A stretch of 64,000 nt of DNA, taken from Veillonellaceae bacterium (GTDB lineage Bacteria > Bacillota > Negativicutes > Veillonellales > Negativicoccaceae). The position numbers and the translations under genes are program-made. Where the stretch lies: contig JALELM010000012.1 of NCBI GenBank assembly GCA_022771805.1, positions 1 to 64,000 on the forward strand, written 5' to 3'. Of the stretch, positions 8,652 to 17,780 are shown piece after piece (position 1 is the first letter of the stretch; each line of letters begins with the position of its first letter). The notes beneath the pieces were generated by a model that searched no databases, was not told the origin of the DNA, and was given only the letters and a program-made list of their open reading frames with translations.

Positions 8652-9758
8652 TTATTCCGCCACCGCCGCCAATACTTCATCCACTTCAATATCGGCAATA
8701 TGCTGGCTTCGCTTCGTATTCAAAACCAAACGGCAACCCTCCGTCACCAACGGCATCCACTCCGGATTCTTGAGCCGCATCAAAACCACCTGCGGCTTGT
8801 GCAATAAAGCGGCAAGATGCATCACGGACGTCTCCACCGTGATGATCCGATCGCTGCGCTGCAGCATCGCCGGCAATTCCCAAAAATCATCCCGTGCGGT
8901 GAACGGCTGCACATGAGTTAATCCCTCGGCAGCAATCATCTCCCGAATACGCTCCTGATCCGACGGCAGACCGTTCACGAAAAACTCTGCCTCCGCGTAC
9001 TGTTCCCGCTGCTGCAAGGCGCGAATGCAGGCGCCGACCTTCGGCAACGGCCAGCTGCGCTTACGATTTTTCGCAAACGGATTGATAAAAACAACACATC
9101 TCGTTTCGTCTATCCCCTCTTGCGCCAGCACCGCCGCCAATTGCGAAGTCGCTGCCGCCGGAACGGCCATGGTCGCTTTTTTCTCCCAATCCATGACGGG
9201 CATCGCCGCAATTGTCGAGAAAAAGAAATTATAATTTTGGATAATGCGCGGAAAACGTTTCGGATTCTCCGGTACCGCAAAATCTGCCAACCGGTCGAAT
9301 GCCCGCCGATCCCGTCCGAGTTTCCACCAACGCGCCGCCAAATCCCAGGAAATCACCAGACCCTCGCCCGCAATGATGCGGCAATAGCGCGTCGTCTCCA
9401 AGCGGCCGCGACTTGCGAAAGAAATCACCGCATCGTATCGCTCGGCGCGAGCATGGGCAATCGTGTCTTCCAACGTGCCGCCGGCGTACATTTCCGTATA
9501 CACATGCCGAAACAGCCCCAAGCCTTCCGCCCATTGACAGATAATCGGATTGACCAATACCCCGCTGCCGCGGTGAAAGCGATTCCCGTAAAACGCCTCG
9601 TCAAACAACACATCCGCCTTGATTTGCGGATACATCGCGCAAAACTCACGAATCACCAGGTGCAAATAAGCGAAATCGCCCAGTGCCATCGGCAACACGA
9701 ACAGAACCTTTTTCGCGCTTTTTACGGTTTCAATAACTTCTTCTCGTTGCATAAACAT
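8652..9758 (-). CDS. Glycosyltransferase family 9 (ADP-heptose:LPS heptosyltransferase-like)
   Basis: About 368 residues, intact. The N-terminal Rossmann strand reads KKVLFVLPMALGDFAYLHLVI, and the C-terminal half has the family pattern ITVETSVMHLAALLHKPQVVLM, where the sugar nucleotide binds. Probably transfers a heptose or a related sugar to a lipid-A core on the cytoplasmic face of the inner membrane. ATG 9758 (or the second ATG at 9752) is preferred because GGGAG lies upstream; longer in-frame starts would fall at or before the predicted transcription start. This is the only undamaged glycosyltransferase of the cluster. Confidence 0.82.
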   Translation of the reverse strand: MFMQREEVIETVKSAKKVLFVLPMALGDFAYLHLVIREFCAMYPQIKADVLFDEAFYGNRFHRGSGVLVNPIICQWAEGLGLFRHVYTEMYAGGTLEDTIAHARAERYDAVISFASRGRLETTRYCRIIAGEGLVISWDLAARWWKLGRDRRAFDRLADFAVPENPKRFPRIIQNYNFFFSTIAAMPVMDWEKKATMAVPAAATSQLAAVLAQEGIDETRCVVFINPFAKNRKRSWPLPKVGACIRALQQREQYAEAEFFVNGLPSDQERIREMIAAEGLTHVQPFTARDDFWELPAMLQRSDRIITVETSVMHLAALLHKPQVVLMRLKNPEWMPLVTEGCRLVLNTKRSQHIADIEVDEVLAAVAE

Positions 9759-9783
9759 CCCGTCTCCCGAAATCATTTCTACT

Positions 9784-9789
9784 ATTATA
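9784..9789 (-). promoter_or_regulatory. Probable -10 element for the intact GT9 gene
   Basis: Minus-strand TATAAT placed about 20 bases upstream of the RBS. The -35 region is not recognisable. Confidence 0.4.
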
Positions 9790-9847
9790 CTATAATCCAC
9801 ACGGCTTGACCTCTCTATGCATACCTGCACAGAGTTATGATGTATAA

Positions 9848-10552
9848 TTAGAGGTAACCAAGTCCTTTTATAATTTCGGCAAGTTATGGCCGGAATTTGA
9901 TTCGTTATTATGTCATACCGCCAAGATAGATAAACAACCGCTTATACCGGAACCTCTCCGCTTAAGTTATCTCGGCATTTACCGATACATGGTGGAAAAC
10001 CGAGCTCCTTATCTTTTTATTATGAAAGACGATATATTTTTCGATCAGAAGTTTGTCGATTTGTTGCCAAAGCTGGAAAAGTTCGTCCGAGAACAAATGT
10101 TGCATAAAGCGGCCGTGCTGTTTCCTACGACACAATTTCAATACACGGAACAAGTCGCATCTCTCACTCAAAATATTTCCGTCTGGCAAACAGAGTACGG
10201 TATCGGCACATCTGCCTATTTTCTGACTCTTGAAGGTGCGCGCAACCTCTTGCAAGTGCAGACTCTGGTTCGTTGGGAGATAGATGCTTGGAAGTTTTAT
10301 TACTACCTGGGCGCAATAAATGACATCTATGCATTAAGCGAAGAGCTTACCTATGTTCGTGATGAAATCTTCGCCTCTACCATTGACTCCGGCTCCACGA
10401 GAAAAAGGAAAAACACCCCTTTACGTTCATTGCGTCGCCATGCCCGGTTTTTACAATGTATGCTGGCGCAACCAAACGCAGCGAACTGTTTCTCTCGTTA
10501 TCTCAAGTCACGTTTCAATAGATTCACGACCCGTTCTGCTGAACACGTATAA
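9848..10552 (+). pseudogene. GT25-like glycosyltransferase remnant lacking its N-terminus
   Basis: The frame is open from 9848, but the first ATG is at 9989, in the middle of conserved sequence, and no RBS or start is seen before it. The recognisable part, LRLSYLGIYRYMVENRAPY followed by LFIMKDDIFFDQKFVDLL, matches the Leic/LPS-modifying GT25 pattern in which a helix is followed by the (E)DD metal-binding motif; here the first acid is Lys. The N-terminal nucleotide-binding strand of the family is missing. The DNA is much more AT-rich than the flanking genes, which suggests foreign origin. The C-terminal ~55 residues are basic and not recognisable. Identity is moderately supported. Confidence 0.55.
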
Positions 10553-10567
10553 CACTAGGGAGATACT

Positions 10568-11274
10568 ATGAATACCACTATTCCTAAATTACTGCATTAC
10601 ATTTGGGTGGGAGGAGAGCCTCTGCCTGACACTGTTATCGCCATGTTAGACACTTGGAAAAAGTTTTGTTCTGATTATCAGATTATTCGTTGGGATGAAA
10701 ACAACTTCGATATTTTCCGCAATCGGTACGCCGCTGAAGCGTATTCCGAAAGGAAATGGGCATTCGTTAGTGATTATATTCGCCTGTCGGTTTTATATGA
10801 GCACGGCGGAATCTACATGGATACCGATGTGGAAGTTCTTCGTCCTTTGGATCGCTTTCTTCACCACCAATTCTTTTCGGGCTTCGAAAACGAAACCATG
10901 TATCCCACCGCGATCATGGGCGCGGAACCCAAAAACGCCTATGTTCAGTACTTACTAAAGGAATATGACAATATTTCATTTTACAAAAGAAGATTCCCCA
11001 AAAAACTCGACTACAAAACCAATGTACGCCGTATAACGGAAGCTACAAATGCCCTGTATCATATCAACTTAAAAGATACAGGCATCCCCCTTGAGTTCGC
11101 TCCCAATCACTTCTCATCTATCCGAAAGACTACTTCTGCCCCAAATCCTATCAAACCGGCCTGATTCAGTTGACCGATAATTCGTACACCATCCATCATT
11201 TTAACGGAAGTTGGGTGCGAAAGAGCAAGTTCAAAAAAGCAAGGCAACGAATTAAGCAAATGTTTTCTCAATAA
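10568..11274 (+). pseudogene. GT32-type glycosyltransferase with a C-terminal frameshift
   Basis: Starts at ATG 10568 with IPKLLHYIWVGGEPLP, the usual GT32 opening, and has the DxD sugar-binding motif in GGIYMDTDVEVL. The frame stops at 11164, but another frame from about 11122 to the stop at 11272-11274 supplies the family's C-terminal block (YPKDYFCPKSYQTG ... IHHFNGSW). A one-base loss near 11110-11125 explains this. Such enzymes decorate capsule, LPS or glycoprotein chains. The region is AT-rich like the GT25 remnant upstream (16-base gap), so they were probably acquired together. Confidence 0.8.
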
Positions 11275-11306
11275 AAATCACCCCGAAATTCTTCGGGGTG
11301 ATTTTT
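11273..11306. terminator. Bidirectional terminator between GT32 and nifJ
   Basis: Stem AAAAATCACCCCGAA / TTCGGGGTGATTTTT, loop ATTC. Confidence 0.93.
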
Positions 11307-11318
11307 ATGCCATCCGTC

Positions 11319-14300
11319 TTATGCCGTCGGCTGTGTGTCGGCTTGCTCTTCGGCCGCAGCCGCTTGGCTTTTGGCTTCGGCGATATTCGCCTCCCAACAC
11401 TCGCGCAGGCGGATATAGCTTTGGCGGCGGATTTTCGCATCGCGTTCCGTCTTGGCAAAAAGCTCTTCCGCTCGTTCCGGGAAGAGTTTACGCAGCGAGG
11501 AGAAGCGCACTTCGCCCATGAGGAAATCGCGGAACGGCGCTTTCGGCTCGCGAGAATCGAGGGAGAAGGGGTTTTTCCCCTGCTCGATCAGTGCCGGGTT
11601 GTAGCGGTAGTTGCACCAGTAGCCGCATTCTACGGCGCGGCGCGCTTCTTCCTGCGAAAGTCCCATCCCGCCTTGCAGGCCGTGGGAGATACAGGGCGAG
11701 TAGGCGATGATCAGCGACGGCCCCGGGTACGCTTCCGCTTCGGCGATTGCCCGGAGCGCCTGATTTTTATCCGCGCCCATGGCGATCTGTGCGACATAGA
11801 CATAGCCGTAGCTCATGGCCATCATGCCGAGATCTTTCTTGCGTGTATTTTTACCGCCGGCGGCAAATTTGGCGACTGCCGCGGCCGGTGTCGATTTCGA
11901 GGACTGACCGCCCGTATTGGAGTAGACCTCGGTGTCGAGGACGAGCACGTTCACATCATTCCCGGCTGCCAGTACGTGATCCAAGCCGCCGTAACCGATA
12001 TCATATGCCCAGCCGTCGCCGCCGATGATCCACTGCGAAGGTTTGAGGAAATACTCGCGGTATTCGTGCAATTCCGCCAGCCGTTCGTCGTCACTTGCCT
12101 GCAGCAGCGCGAGGACGCAATTCGCCCGGTCGCGCGTGCCGGCGCCTTCGTCCCGGCGGTCGTACCATTCGGTGAGCGCCGCGGCAAGATCGCCGCCGAG
12201 TTCCGGCAGCAGTGCCGCGACTTTTGCCGCCAGCCGTTCCCGCAACGTGCGGTTGCCGACGAACATCCCGAGCCCGTATTCCGCATTGTCCTCAAAGAGC
12301 GAATTCGCCCAGGCGGGGCCCTGTCCGGCCGCATTCGTCGTGTACGGCATGGACGGCGCGCTGGCACTGTAGATCGAGGAGCAGCCGGTCGCATTGGCGA
12401 TCAGCATACGATCGCCGAACAGCTGTGTCACGAGTTTCACATAGGGCGTTTCGCCGCAGCCCGAGCAGGCGCCGGAGAATTCGAAGTACGGCTTTTCGAA
12501 CTGGCTGCCTTTTACCGTTTCTTTCCGCATGGGGTTCGGTTTTGCCGGCAGGCTCATGGCGTAATCCCAAAGCGGTTGCTTGTCGATTTCTTCTTCGATC
12601 GGGCGCATGACGAGTGCTTTCTGTTTCGCCGGGCAGACTTGGGCGCAGTTGCCGCAGCCGTAGCAATCTTCCTGGGAAACGACGATCCGGAATTTCAGGC
12701 CTTTCGCGCCCATGGCTTCGCGCACGATAAAACCTTCCGGCGCGGCGGCCGCTTCCTCTTCGGTGGCCAATACCGGCCGAATGGTGGCGTGCGGGCAAAC
12801 GAACGAGCACTGGTTGCACTGAATGCAGTTTTCCGGGATCCATTCCGGCACCATGGTCGCCGTGGCGCGTTTCTCATACTGACTCGTACCGCACGGGAAT
12901 GTCCCGTCCGGCAGCGCGCGGAAGGCGGACACCGGCAGATCGTCGCCCGCCTGGCGGTTCATGACATCGCAGATTTGACGGACGAATTCCGGCCGCGGCC
13001 GGTTCGCCATGCTTTCTTCCGTCTCCACCGCATGCCGCCAGCTTTCGGGGATCGTCACTTCCTGCGGCGCTTGGATGCCGAGGTCGATCGCCGCATGGTT
13101 CATCGCCACGACGGCATCGCCCTTATTGCTGTAGCTGGCGACGACGGCATCTTTCAGGTAGCGCACCGCATCTTCCACCGGGATGACCTTCGTCAGCGCG
13201 AAAAACGCCGCCTGCATGAGCATATTGATCCTGCCGCCGAGCCCGATCCGGCGCGCCAATGTCGCCGCATCCATGATGTAGAAACGGGCTTTTTTCTGCG
13301 CCAATTTCCGTTTCATGAGCGCCGGCAATTCACGTTCCAATTCCTCGGGCGTCCAGGTGCAGTTCAGCAGGAACACGCCGTTTTCTTTCAGCCCGCGGAG
13401 CAAATCGTATTCGTAGACATAGGCCTGCCGGTGACAGGCGATGAAGTCCGCATCGTGGATCAGGTACGGCCGCCGCAGCGGCACATTGCCGAAGCGCAGG
13501 TGCGAGATCGTGACCCCGCCCGATTTTTTCGAGTCGTAGGCGAAATATCCCTGTGCATACATGTCCGTATGGTCGCCGATGATCTTGATCGCGCTCTTGT
13601 TCGCGCCGACCGTTCCGTCCGAGCCGAAGCCCCAGAATTTGCAGGCGATATGCCCGTCCGCGACCGGCGGTGCGGGTATGCGCGGCAGCGAGAGTTTCGT
13701 CACATCGTCGACGATGCCCAGCGTGAAGTTGTGCCGCGGGCGTTCCGCCGCTAAGTGGGCGAATGTCGCGAGCAGGTCTTCCGGCAAGACGTCCTTCGAG
13801 CTGAGCCCGTAGCGCCCGCCGACCACGCGAATATCGCGATCGGAGGCGGCCACGGCGGCCTGCACGTCGAGGAAGAGCGGCTCGCCGAGTGCGCCGGCTT
13901 CCTTCGTGCGATCCAGTACGCCGATCGTCCGCACCGTGGTCGGCAATTCCTTCAGGAAATGTTCCAGCGAGAACGGCCGGAACAGGTGCACGGTCACGAC
14001 ACCAACCTTTTCGCCGCCGGCGTTCAGTATATCGGCGGCTTCGCGCGCCACATCGCAGACCGAGCCCATCGCCACGACGACACGCTCCGCATCGGGCGCG
14101 CCGTAGTAATTGAAAAGGCGATAGTCCGCACCCGTGATTGCATTGATCTTATTCATATATTTTTCGACGATCGCGGGCAATGCGAGGTAGTGCGTATTCG
14201 ACGCTTCGCGGTTTTGGAAGTAAATATCCGGATTTTGCGCCGTACCGCGGATGACCGGCCGATCGGGATGCAGCGAGCGCGCGCGGAATGCCGCCAGAGA

Positions 14301-14888
14301 TTCCGTATCCAAGAGTCCCGCCAGATCGTCATATTCCAGCACTTGTATTTTCTGGATTTCGTGGCTGGTACGGAACCCGTCAAAGAAATTGATGAAAGGC
14401 ACGCGTCCTTCGATCGCCGCCAAATGCGCGACGGCCGACAGATCCATGACTTCCTGTACGCCTTCTTCGCAAAGCATGGCACAGCCGGTAGCCCGCGCCG
14501 CCATGACGTCCTGATGATCGCCGAAGATGCTCAGACTGTGCGAAGCGAGCGAGCGCGCCGCCACATGGAATACGCCCGGCAGCAATTCACCCGCCACTTT
14601 GTACATGTTCGGAATCATCAACAGGAGACCCTGCGAGGCGGTGTATGTCGTCGTCAACGCACCCGCCTGCAGCGAGCCGTGAAACATCCCCGCCGCGCCG
14701 CCTTCCGACTGCATTTCCACGACCTGTACCGGCTGGCCGAATATATTCTTGCGACCGTTCGCCGCCCATTCATCGACCGTCTCCGCCATCGGCGAGGACG
14801 GCGTGATCGGATAGATCGCCGCCACTTCCGTGAACGCATACGAAACGTGCGCGGCCGCCGCACAACCGTCCATTGTCTTCCATTTCAT
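11319..14888 (-). CDS. nifJ: Pyruvate:ferredoxin (flavodoxin) oxidoreductase
   Basis: One-chain PFOR of 1189 residues, the oxygen-sensitive enzyme that splits pyruvate into acetyl-CoA and CO2 and reduces ferredoxin or flavodoxin. Domains in order: pyruvate-binding (YPITPSSPMAE near residue 30), gamma domain, two [4Fe-4S] ferredoxin motifs (CIQCNQCSFVCP and CYGCGNCAQVCP), a third cluster Cys pair near GACSGCGETPY, and thiamine-diphosphate binding (GGDGWAYDIGYGGLDH ... NTGGQ). ATG 14888 is chosen over an upstream in-frame TTG (14918) because AAAGGGGTGG stands just before it. Divergent from a LysR gene that may regulate it. Confidence 0.97.
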   Translation of the reverse strand: MKWKTMDGCAAAAHVSYAFTEVAAIYPITPSSPMAETVDEWAANGRKNIFGQPVQVVEMQSEGGAAGMFHGSLQAGALTTTYTASQGLLLMIPNMYKVAGELLPGVFHVAARSLASHSLSIFGDHQDVMAARATGCAMLCEEGVQEVMDLSAVAHLAAIEGRVPFINFFDGFRTSHEIQKIQVLEYDDLAGLLDTESLAAFRARSLHPDRPVIRGTAQNPDIYFQNREASNTHYLALPAIVEKYMNKINAITGADYRLFNYYGAPDAERVVVAMGSVCDVAREAADILNAGGEKVGVVTVHLFRPFSLEHFLKELPTTVRTIGVLDRTKEAGALGEPLFLDVQAAVAASDRDIRVVGGRYGLSSKDVLPEDLLATFAHLAAERPRHNFTLGIVDDVTKLSLPRIPAPPVADGHIACKFWGFGSDGTVGANKSAIKIIGDHTDMYAQGYFAYDSKKSGGVTISHLRFGNVPLRRPYLIHDADFIACHRQAYVYEYDLLRGLKENGVFLLNCTWTPEELERELPALMKRKLAQKKARFYIMDAATLARRIGLGGRINMLMQAAFFALTKVIPVEDAVRYLKDAVVASYSNKGDAVVAMNHAAIDLGIQAPQEVTIPESWRHAVETEESMANRPRPEFVRQICDVMNRQAGDDLPVSAFRALPDGTFPCGTSQYEKRATATMVPEWIPENCIQCNQCSFVCPHATIRPVLATEEEAAAAPEGFIVREAMGAKGLKFRIVVSQEDCYGCGNCAQVCPAKQKALVMRPIEEEIDKQPLWDYAMSLPAKPNPMRKETVKGSQFEKPYFEFSGACSGCGETPYVKLVTQLFGDRMLIANATGCSSIYSASAPSMPYTTNAAGQGPAWANSLFEDNAEYGLGMFVGNRTLRERLAAKVAALLPELGGDLAAALTEWYDRRDEGAGTRDRANCVLALLQASDDERLAELHEYREYFLKPSQWIIGGDGWAYDIGYGGLDHVLAAGNDVNVLVLDTEVYSNTGGQSSKSTPAAAVAKFAAGGKNTRKKDLGMMAMSYGYVYVAQIAMGADKNQALRAIAEAEAYPGPSLIIAYSPCISHGLQGGMGLSQEEARRAVECGYWCNYRYNPALIEQGKNPFSLDSREPKAPFRDFLMGEVRFSSLRKLFPERAEELFAKTERDAKIRRQSYIRLRECWEANIAEAKSQAAAAEEQADTQPTA

Positions 14889-14949
14889 CGCTGCCACCCC
14901 TTTATCTTTACTTGCCAAACGCTGTTAAAAATAGTAACATAATATTGAT

Positions 14950-14968
14950 GTATGACTAAAACGCATAC
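14950..14968. promoter_or_regulatory. Candidate LysR-type operator between nifJ and the lysR gene
   Basis: GTATG-N9-CATAC, a dyad that fits the T-N11-A pattern bound by LysR regulators, inside the 170-bp divergent intergenic region. Position and form fit autoregulation; binding is inferred. Confidence 0.45.
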
Positions 14969-15058
14969 ACTGACACATACCATTTACGAGTTCATTGTAT
15001 TTATTATAAGCCATTCTCGACAGAGGGGCAATGCAAGCGGCAGTACGGGAGGCAAGTC

Positions 15059-15964
15059 ATGGATTTTCATCATTTGAAGTATTTTACGGAAGTGGCGCAG
15101 AGGAAGAGTTTCAGCAAAGCGGCACGCCACCTTCATATCTCGCAGTCGGCGATTTCCCGCACGATCAAAGCGCTCGAAGAAGAGCTCGGTGTCGTGCTGT
15201 TTTTGCGTAATGCCAAAGCGGTGGAACTCACCGATGCGGGTGCGATTTTTTTGAATCACGCCAAACGCAGCGTGGTCATGTTCGAACATCTCAAGACGGA
15301 TTTTGAAAACGAGTTCAAGCTGGAGCAGGGCTCCGTGCATATCGGCCTGCCGCCGATCACCGACGCGCAAGTCTTTGCCCATTTGCTCGGGGAATTCAAA
15401 AAGCGGTACCCGCAAATCGATCTGGAGCTGTACGAGTACGGCTCGAAAAAGGTCGAGATCGCCGTGCAGGAAGGGCTCACGGATCTCGGAATCATTTGCA
15501 CACGGCCGAAGAAAGATTACGAATCCTTCTTCCTGTTGGAGGATCCCGTCTGCGTTCTCCTGCCCGAGGAACATCCCCTGGCAAGCCGCAAAGAAATCCC
15601 GCTGCACGACTTGGAAAAGGAATCGTTCGTCCTGTATCGCGATGATTTCAATTTGCATGACGAAATCATCCAGCAGTGCAAGCAGGCGGATTTCACGCCG
15701 AATATTGTGTTCGAAACGGCGCAGCGCGACCTGATGATCCAGACGGTGCGCGCCGAGCTGGGTGTCGCCCTGCTCCCGAGCCGTCTCTGCCCGGCCTACG
15801 AGGGCAATCGCATCGCCGTGCGGCCGCTGCAGGGCATGCCGATCATTCACCGGCTCTATGTCATCTGGCGCAAGGGGCATTATCTCTCCCACGCGGCCAA
15901 ACTCTGGCTGCAATTCGCCGAAGAGCAAACCGCCGCTTCGCTCAAAGCCGCCACCCGCGTATGA
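15059..15964 (+). CDS. LysR family transcriptional regulator
   Basis: 301 residues: N-terminal winged helix-turn-helix (residues ~1-60, FSKAARHLHISQSAISRTIKAL) and a C-terminal periplasmic-binding-protein-like effector domain (~90-290). The start is fixed by GGGAGG before ATG 15059. Divergent from nifJ, which makes pyruvate metabolism a plausible target, as for CidR-like members that sense acetate or pyruvate overflow, but the ligand is unknown. Its stop overlaps the next start by four bases (ATGA). Confidence 0.9.
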   Translation: MDFHHLKYFTEVAQRKSFSKAARHLHISQSAISRTIKALEEELGVVLFLRNAKAVELTDAGAIFLNHAKRSVVMFEHLKTDFENEFKLEQGSVHIGLPPITDAQVFAHLLGEFKKRYPQIDLELYEYGSKKVEIAVQEGLTDLGIICTRPKKDYESFFLLEDPVCVLLPEEHPLASRKEIPLHDLEKESFVLYRDDFNLHDEIIQQCKQADFTPNIVFETAQRDLMIQTVRAELGVALLPSRLCPAYEGNRIAVRPLQGMPIIHRLYVIWRKGHYLSHAAKLWLQFAEEQTAASLKAATRV

Positions 15965-16281
15965 AGCATTTCCGTTTGGCGGCGGAGCACCGCCGGCGGC
16001 TGTTCTTGGCCTTGCCCTGGCTGCTCCTCTTGGCGGCACTGTACTTTCTATGGCAGCTGGACGCACGGGTGACTGCCTTGGAAAACGAGTTGCAGACCGT
16101 CCGCAGCGATACGCCGGGGCAACCGCCGGCACGGCTGACGAATCTCGAATTCATCATCAACGCTCACAGCGAGCAGTTGAAGAAAACCGAGCGCGATATC
16201 TACCGCTTGCAAAGCGCCCAGACGGATCTGGACTGGCGGCTGCGTAAGCTGTATTGGCAAGAACCGCAGAACCGCGAATAG
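15961..16281 (+). CDS. Small membrane-anchored coiled-coil protein, unknown function
   Basis: 106 residues with a basic N-terminus, one hydrophobic segment (residues ~13-32, LFLALPWLLLLAALYFLW) and a heptad-rich, charged remainder (VTALENELQTV ... LKKTERDIYRLQSAQTDL) that should form a coiled coil on the outer side. Translationally coupled to the LysR gene by the ATGA overlap. No family recognised; the architecture recalls small cell-division or envelope proteins, but nothing more specific can be said. Confidence 0.65.
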   Translation: MKHFRLAAEHRRRLFLALPWLLLLAALYFLWQLDARVTALENELQTVRSDTPGQPPARLTNLEFIINAHSEQLKKTERDIYRLQSAQTDLDWRLRKLYWQEPQNRE

Positions 16282-16374
16282 CGTTCCTTTTCGTTACCGC
16301 TCCCGGATCCGGCGCACTTTCGCTCTTCGCAAGTCGGCGGATACATTTCGGCAGCGGAGATGTGTTGCGGCACA

Positions 16375-16421
16375 AATAAAGAACACCCGCATTGCCCTCG
16401 GCAATGCGGGTGTTCTTTATT
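16375..16421. terminator. Strong bidirectional terminator
   Basis: Perfect 22-bp stem with loop CTC. It contains the stop codon of the methyltransferase gene and ends the lysR transcript from the other side. Confidence 0.92.
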
Positions 16422-17229
16422 TTCCTTCCGTGTTCCATGTATAGATACGATATTCCCGCGTTATGACCAGCCGGCCGTCCGCGGTAAGATCCCTCCGGCA
16501 GCGTTCCCACATGGCGTCTGTTTCTTCTGCCGTCGGTGCGGCGGTCGTCCATTCCCGCCATTCCTTTGCGATGCGTTCCCGGCTGATCGGCAACCGCCAC
16601 GTGCCGTATAGCCGTTCGACTTGCGGCGCGTAGCCGAGCGCGGCGGGTATTTCCTCGAGCAGCAGGTAGTCTTCCCGCTCCGGCAGACCTGCGCCCGCCT
16701 CGGTGAAATACGCCGCCAGCGCCGAGGAATGCCGCGTGCGGACAAGGAGCACGCGCTTTCGTGCCGTTTCCTGCATGCGCCGCAACGCCGCCACTATGTC
16801 GCGGATCCGATAGAGAGAGTTCACCACGAACACCGCGTCCGTCCGCTCGCCGTCGTACATTTCCCACTTGCACGGCACGACGGTCAGCGCGGCTGCGGAC
16901 GGCACCCGCCGCCGAAGCGCACGCCGCATGGCCGCCGACGGTTCGACACCGATGACTCGTTTCCCGCTCGCCAAGAGCGGCAACGTAAAATTGCCGCTAC
17001 CCGGGCCGATTTCCGTCACACTCGCACAATCCGCCAGCAACTCCTGCACGCGCCGACCGAGCGCCGGTACCTGCGTGTATATATTGTGCGTCGCCGCATA
17101 ATTTGCCGCCAAACGTTCCCAGACGGCTTCCTCCGCCCGGTCGTCACGATTGCGCTCCTGCCGCGCGCCCGGCTCGCACCAACCCATCGTGCGCTCCCAG
17201 CGCGCCGCCAACTCCTCGATTCCCGCCAT
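16417..17229 (-). CDS. SAM-dependent class I methyltransferase
   Basis: 270 residues. The SAM-binding motif I is clear (VTEIGPGSGNFTLPLL), with the acidic end of beta-2 in VIGVEPS. The substrate cannot be inferred; the sequence before and after the SAM domain is unlike rRNA or DNA methylases known to me. ATG 17229 follows AAGGAGGGG; the longer in-frame start at 17253 has no RBS. Monocistronic, with the terminator overlapping its stop. Confidence 0.82.
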   Translation of the reverse strand: MAGIEELAARWERTMGWCEPGARQERNRDDRAEEAVWERLAANYAATHNIYTQVPALGRRVQELLADCASVTEIGPGSGNFTLPLLASGKRVIGVEPSAAMRRALRRRVPSAAALTVVPCKWEMYDGERTDAVFVVNSLYRIRDIVAALRRMQETARKRVLLVRTRHSSALAAYFTEAGAGLPEREDYLLLEEIPAALGYAPQVERLYGTWRLPISRERIAKEWREWTTAAPTAEETDAMWERCRRDLTADGRLVITREYRIYTWNTEGK

Positions 17230-17388
17230 ATTCCGTCCCCTCCTTCGTCCCATTGTAGCAACTCACCGAGGATCTGTCACCTGCATCGCAAGGCAGGAAA
17301 AATACTGTTGCGATAATGGTGCAACAGCAAGTATTCTCTCCTTTACTTCCGGTGCGCAACCCGCTATGCTGGAAGAAAGGAGGCTACC

Positions 17389-17721
17389 ATGTACAAAACT
17401 CTCGCAACCGCTCTCGCTGTCTGTCTTGCCGTCTCGTGCCCTGTGCCGCACGTGTTCGCCGCGCGGAACTGCCCCGCGGACAGGGCGTATTGCAGCGTCT
17501 ACGATTACAGCACGACTACCTACGGCGACGACGGCTCGCGATACACGACCTACTCGAACGGCTACGGCACCACCACCTACGGCGACGACGGCTCGCGCTA
17601 CATGACTTACTCGGACTGCGGCGAGCCGTACCGCCCGTTCGTCCAAGCTCCCTGCGCTGCCGAGCCGGAAGATCCGGAAGATCCGCTTGATTACCTTTTT
17701 CCCTGTTGCGTCGGCTACTGA
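17389..17721 (+). CDS. Small secreted protein with a 19-residue tandem repeat
   Basis: 110 residues. A signal peptide is evident (MYKTLATALAVCLAVSCPVPHVFA, cleavage after Ala24). The mature part carries two near-identical repeats TTTYGDDGSRY(T/M)TYS spaced by 19 residues, about eight Cys in all, and an acidic Pro-rich tail ending CCVGY. Such short Tyr/Gly/Asp repeats occur in surface or adhesive peptides; no family recognised. RBS GAAAGGAGG. A possible promoter TTGCGA-N18-TATTCT lies at 17309-17338. The repeat is conserved at the DNA level too, so copy number could change. Confidence 0.75.
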   Translation: MYKTLATALAVCLAVSCPVPHVFAARNCPADRAYCSVYDYSTTTYGDDGSRYTTYSNGYGTTTYGDDGSRYMTYSDCGEPYRPFVQAPCAAEPEDPEDPLDYLFPCCVGY

Positions 17722-17735
17722 GCCGGCGCTTTTTT
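17708..17735 (+). terminator. Terminator covering the end of the repeat-protein gene
   Basis: GCGTCGGCT-ACTG-AGCCGGCGC followed by six T. The stop codon is inside the stem-loop. Confidence 0.9.
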
Positions 17736-17741
17736 CTTGCG

Positions 17742-17780
17742 AAAAAATGAACGCCGCCAATCCGAAGGTTGACGGCGTTC
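17742..17780 (-). terminator. Minus-strand terminator of unknown transcript
   Basis: Stem GAACGCCGcCAA / TTGaCGGCGTTC (17749-17760 and 17769-17780); on the minus strand it is followed by a T6 run. It implies transcription from the 17.8-18.2 kb region leftwards. Confidence 0.75.

Noticed and set aside
9989..10552. Intact small gene starting at ATG 9989
   Set aside because: The upstream in-frame sequence keeps GT25-like character and the ATG has no RBS, so a truncated gene is more likely.
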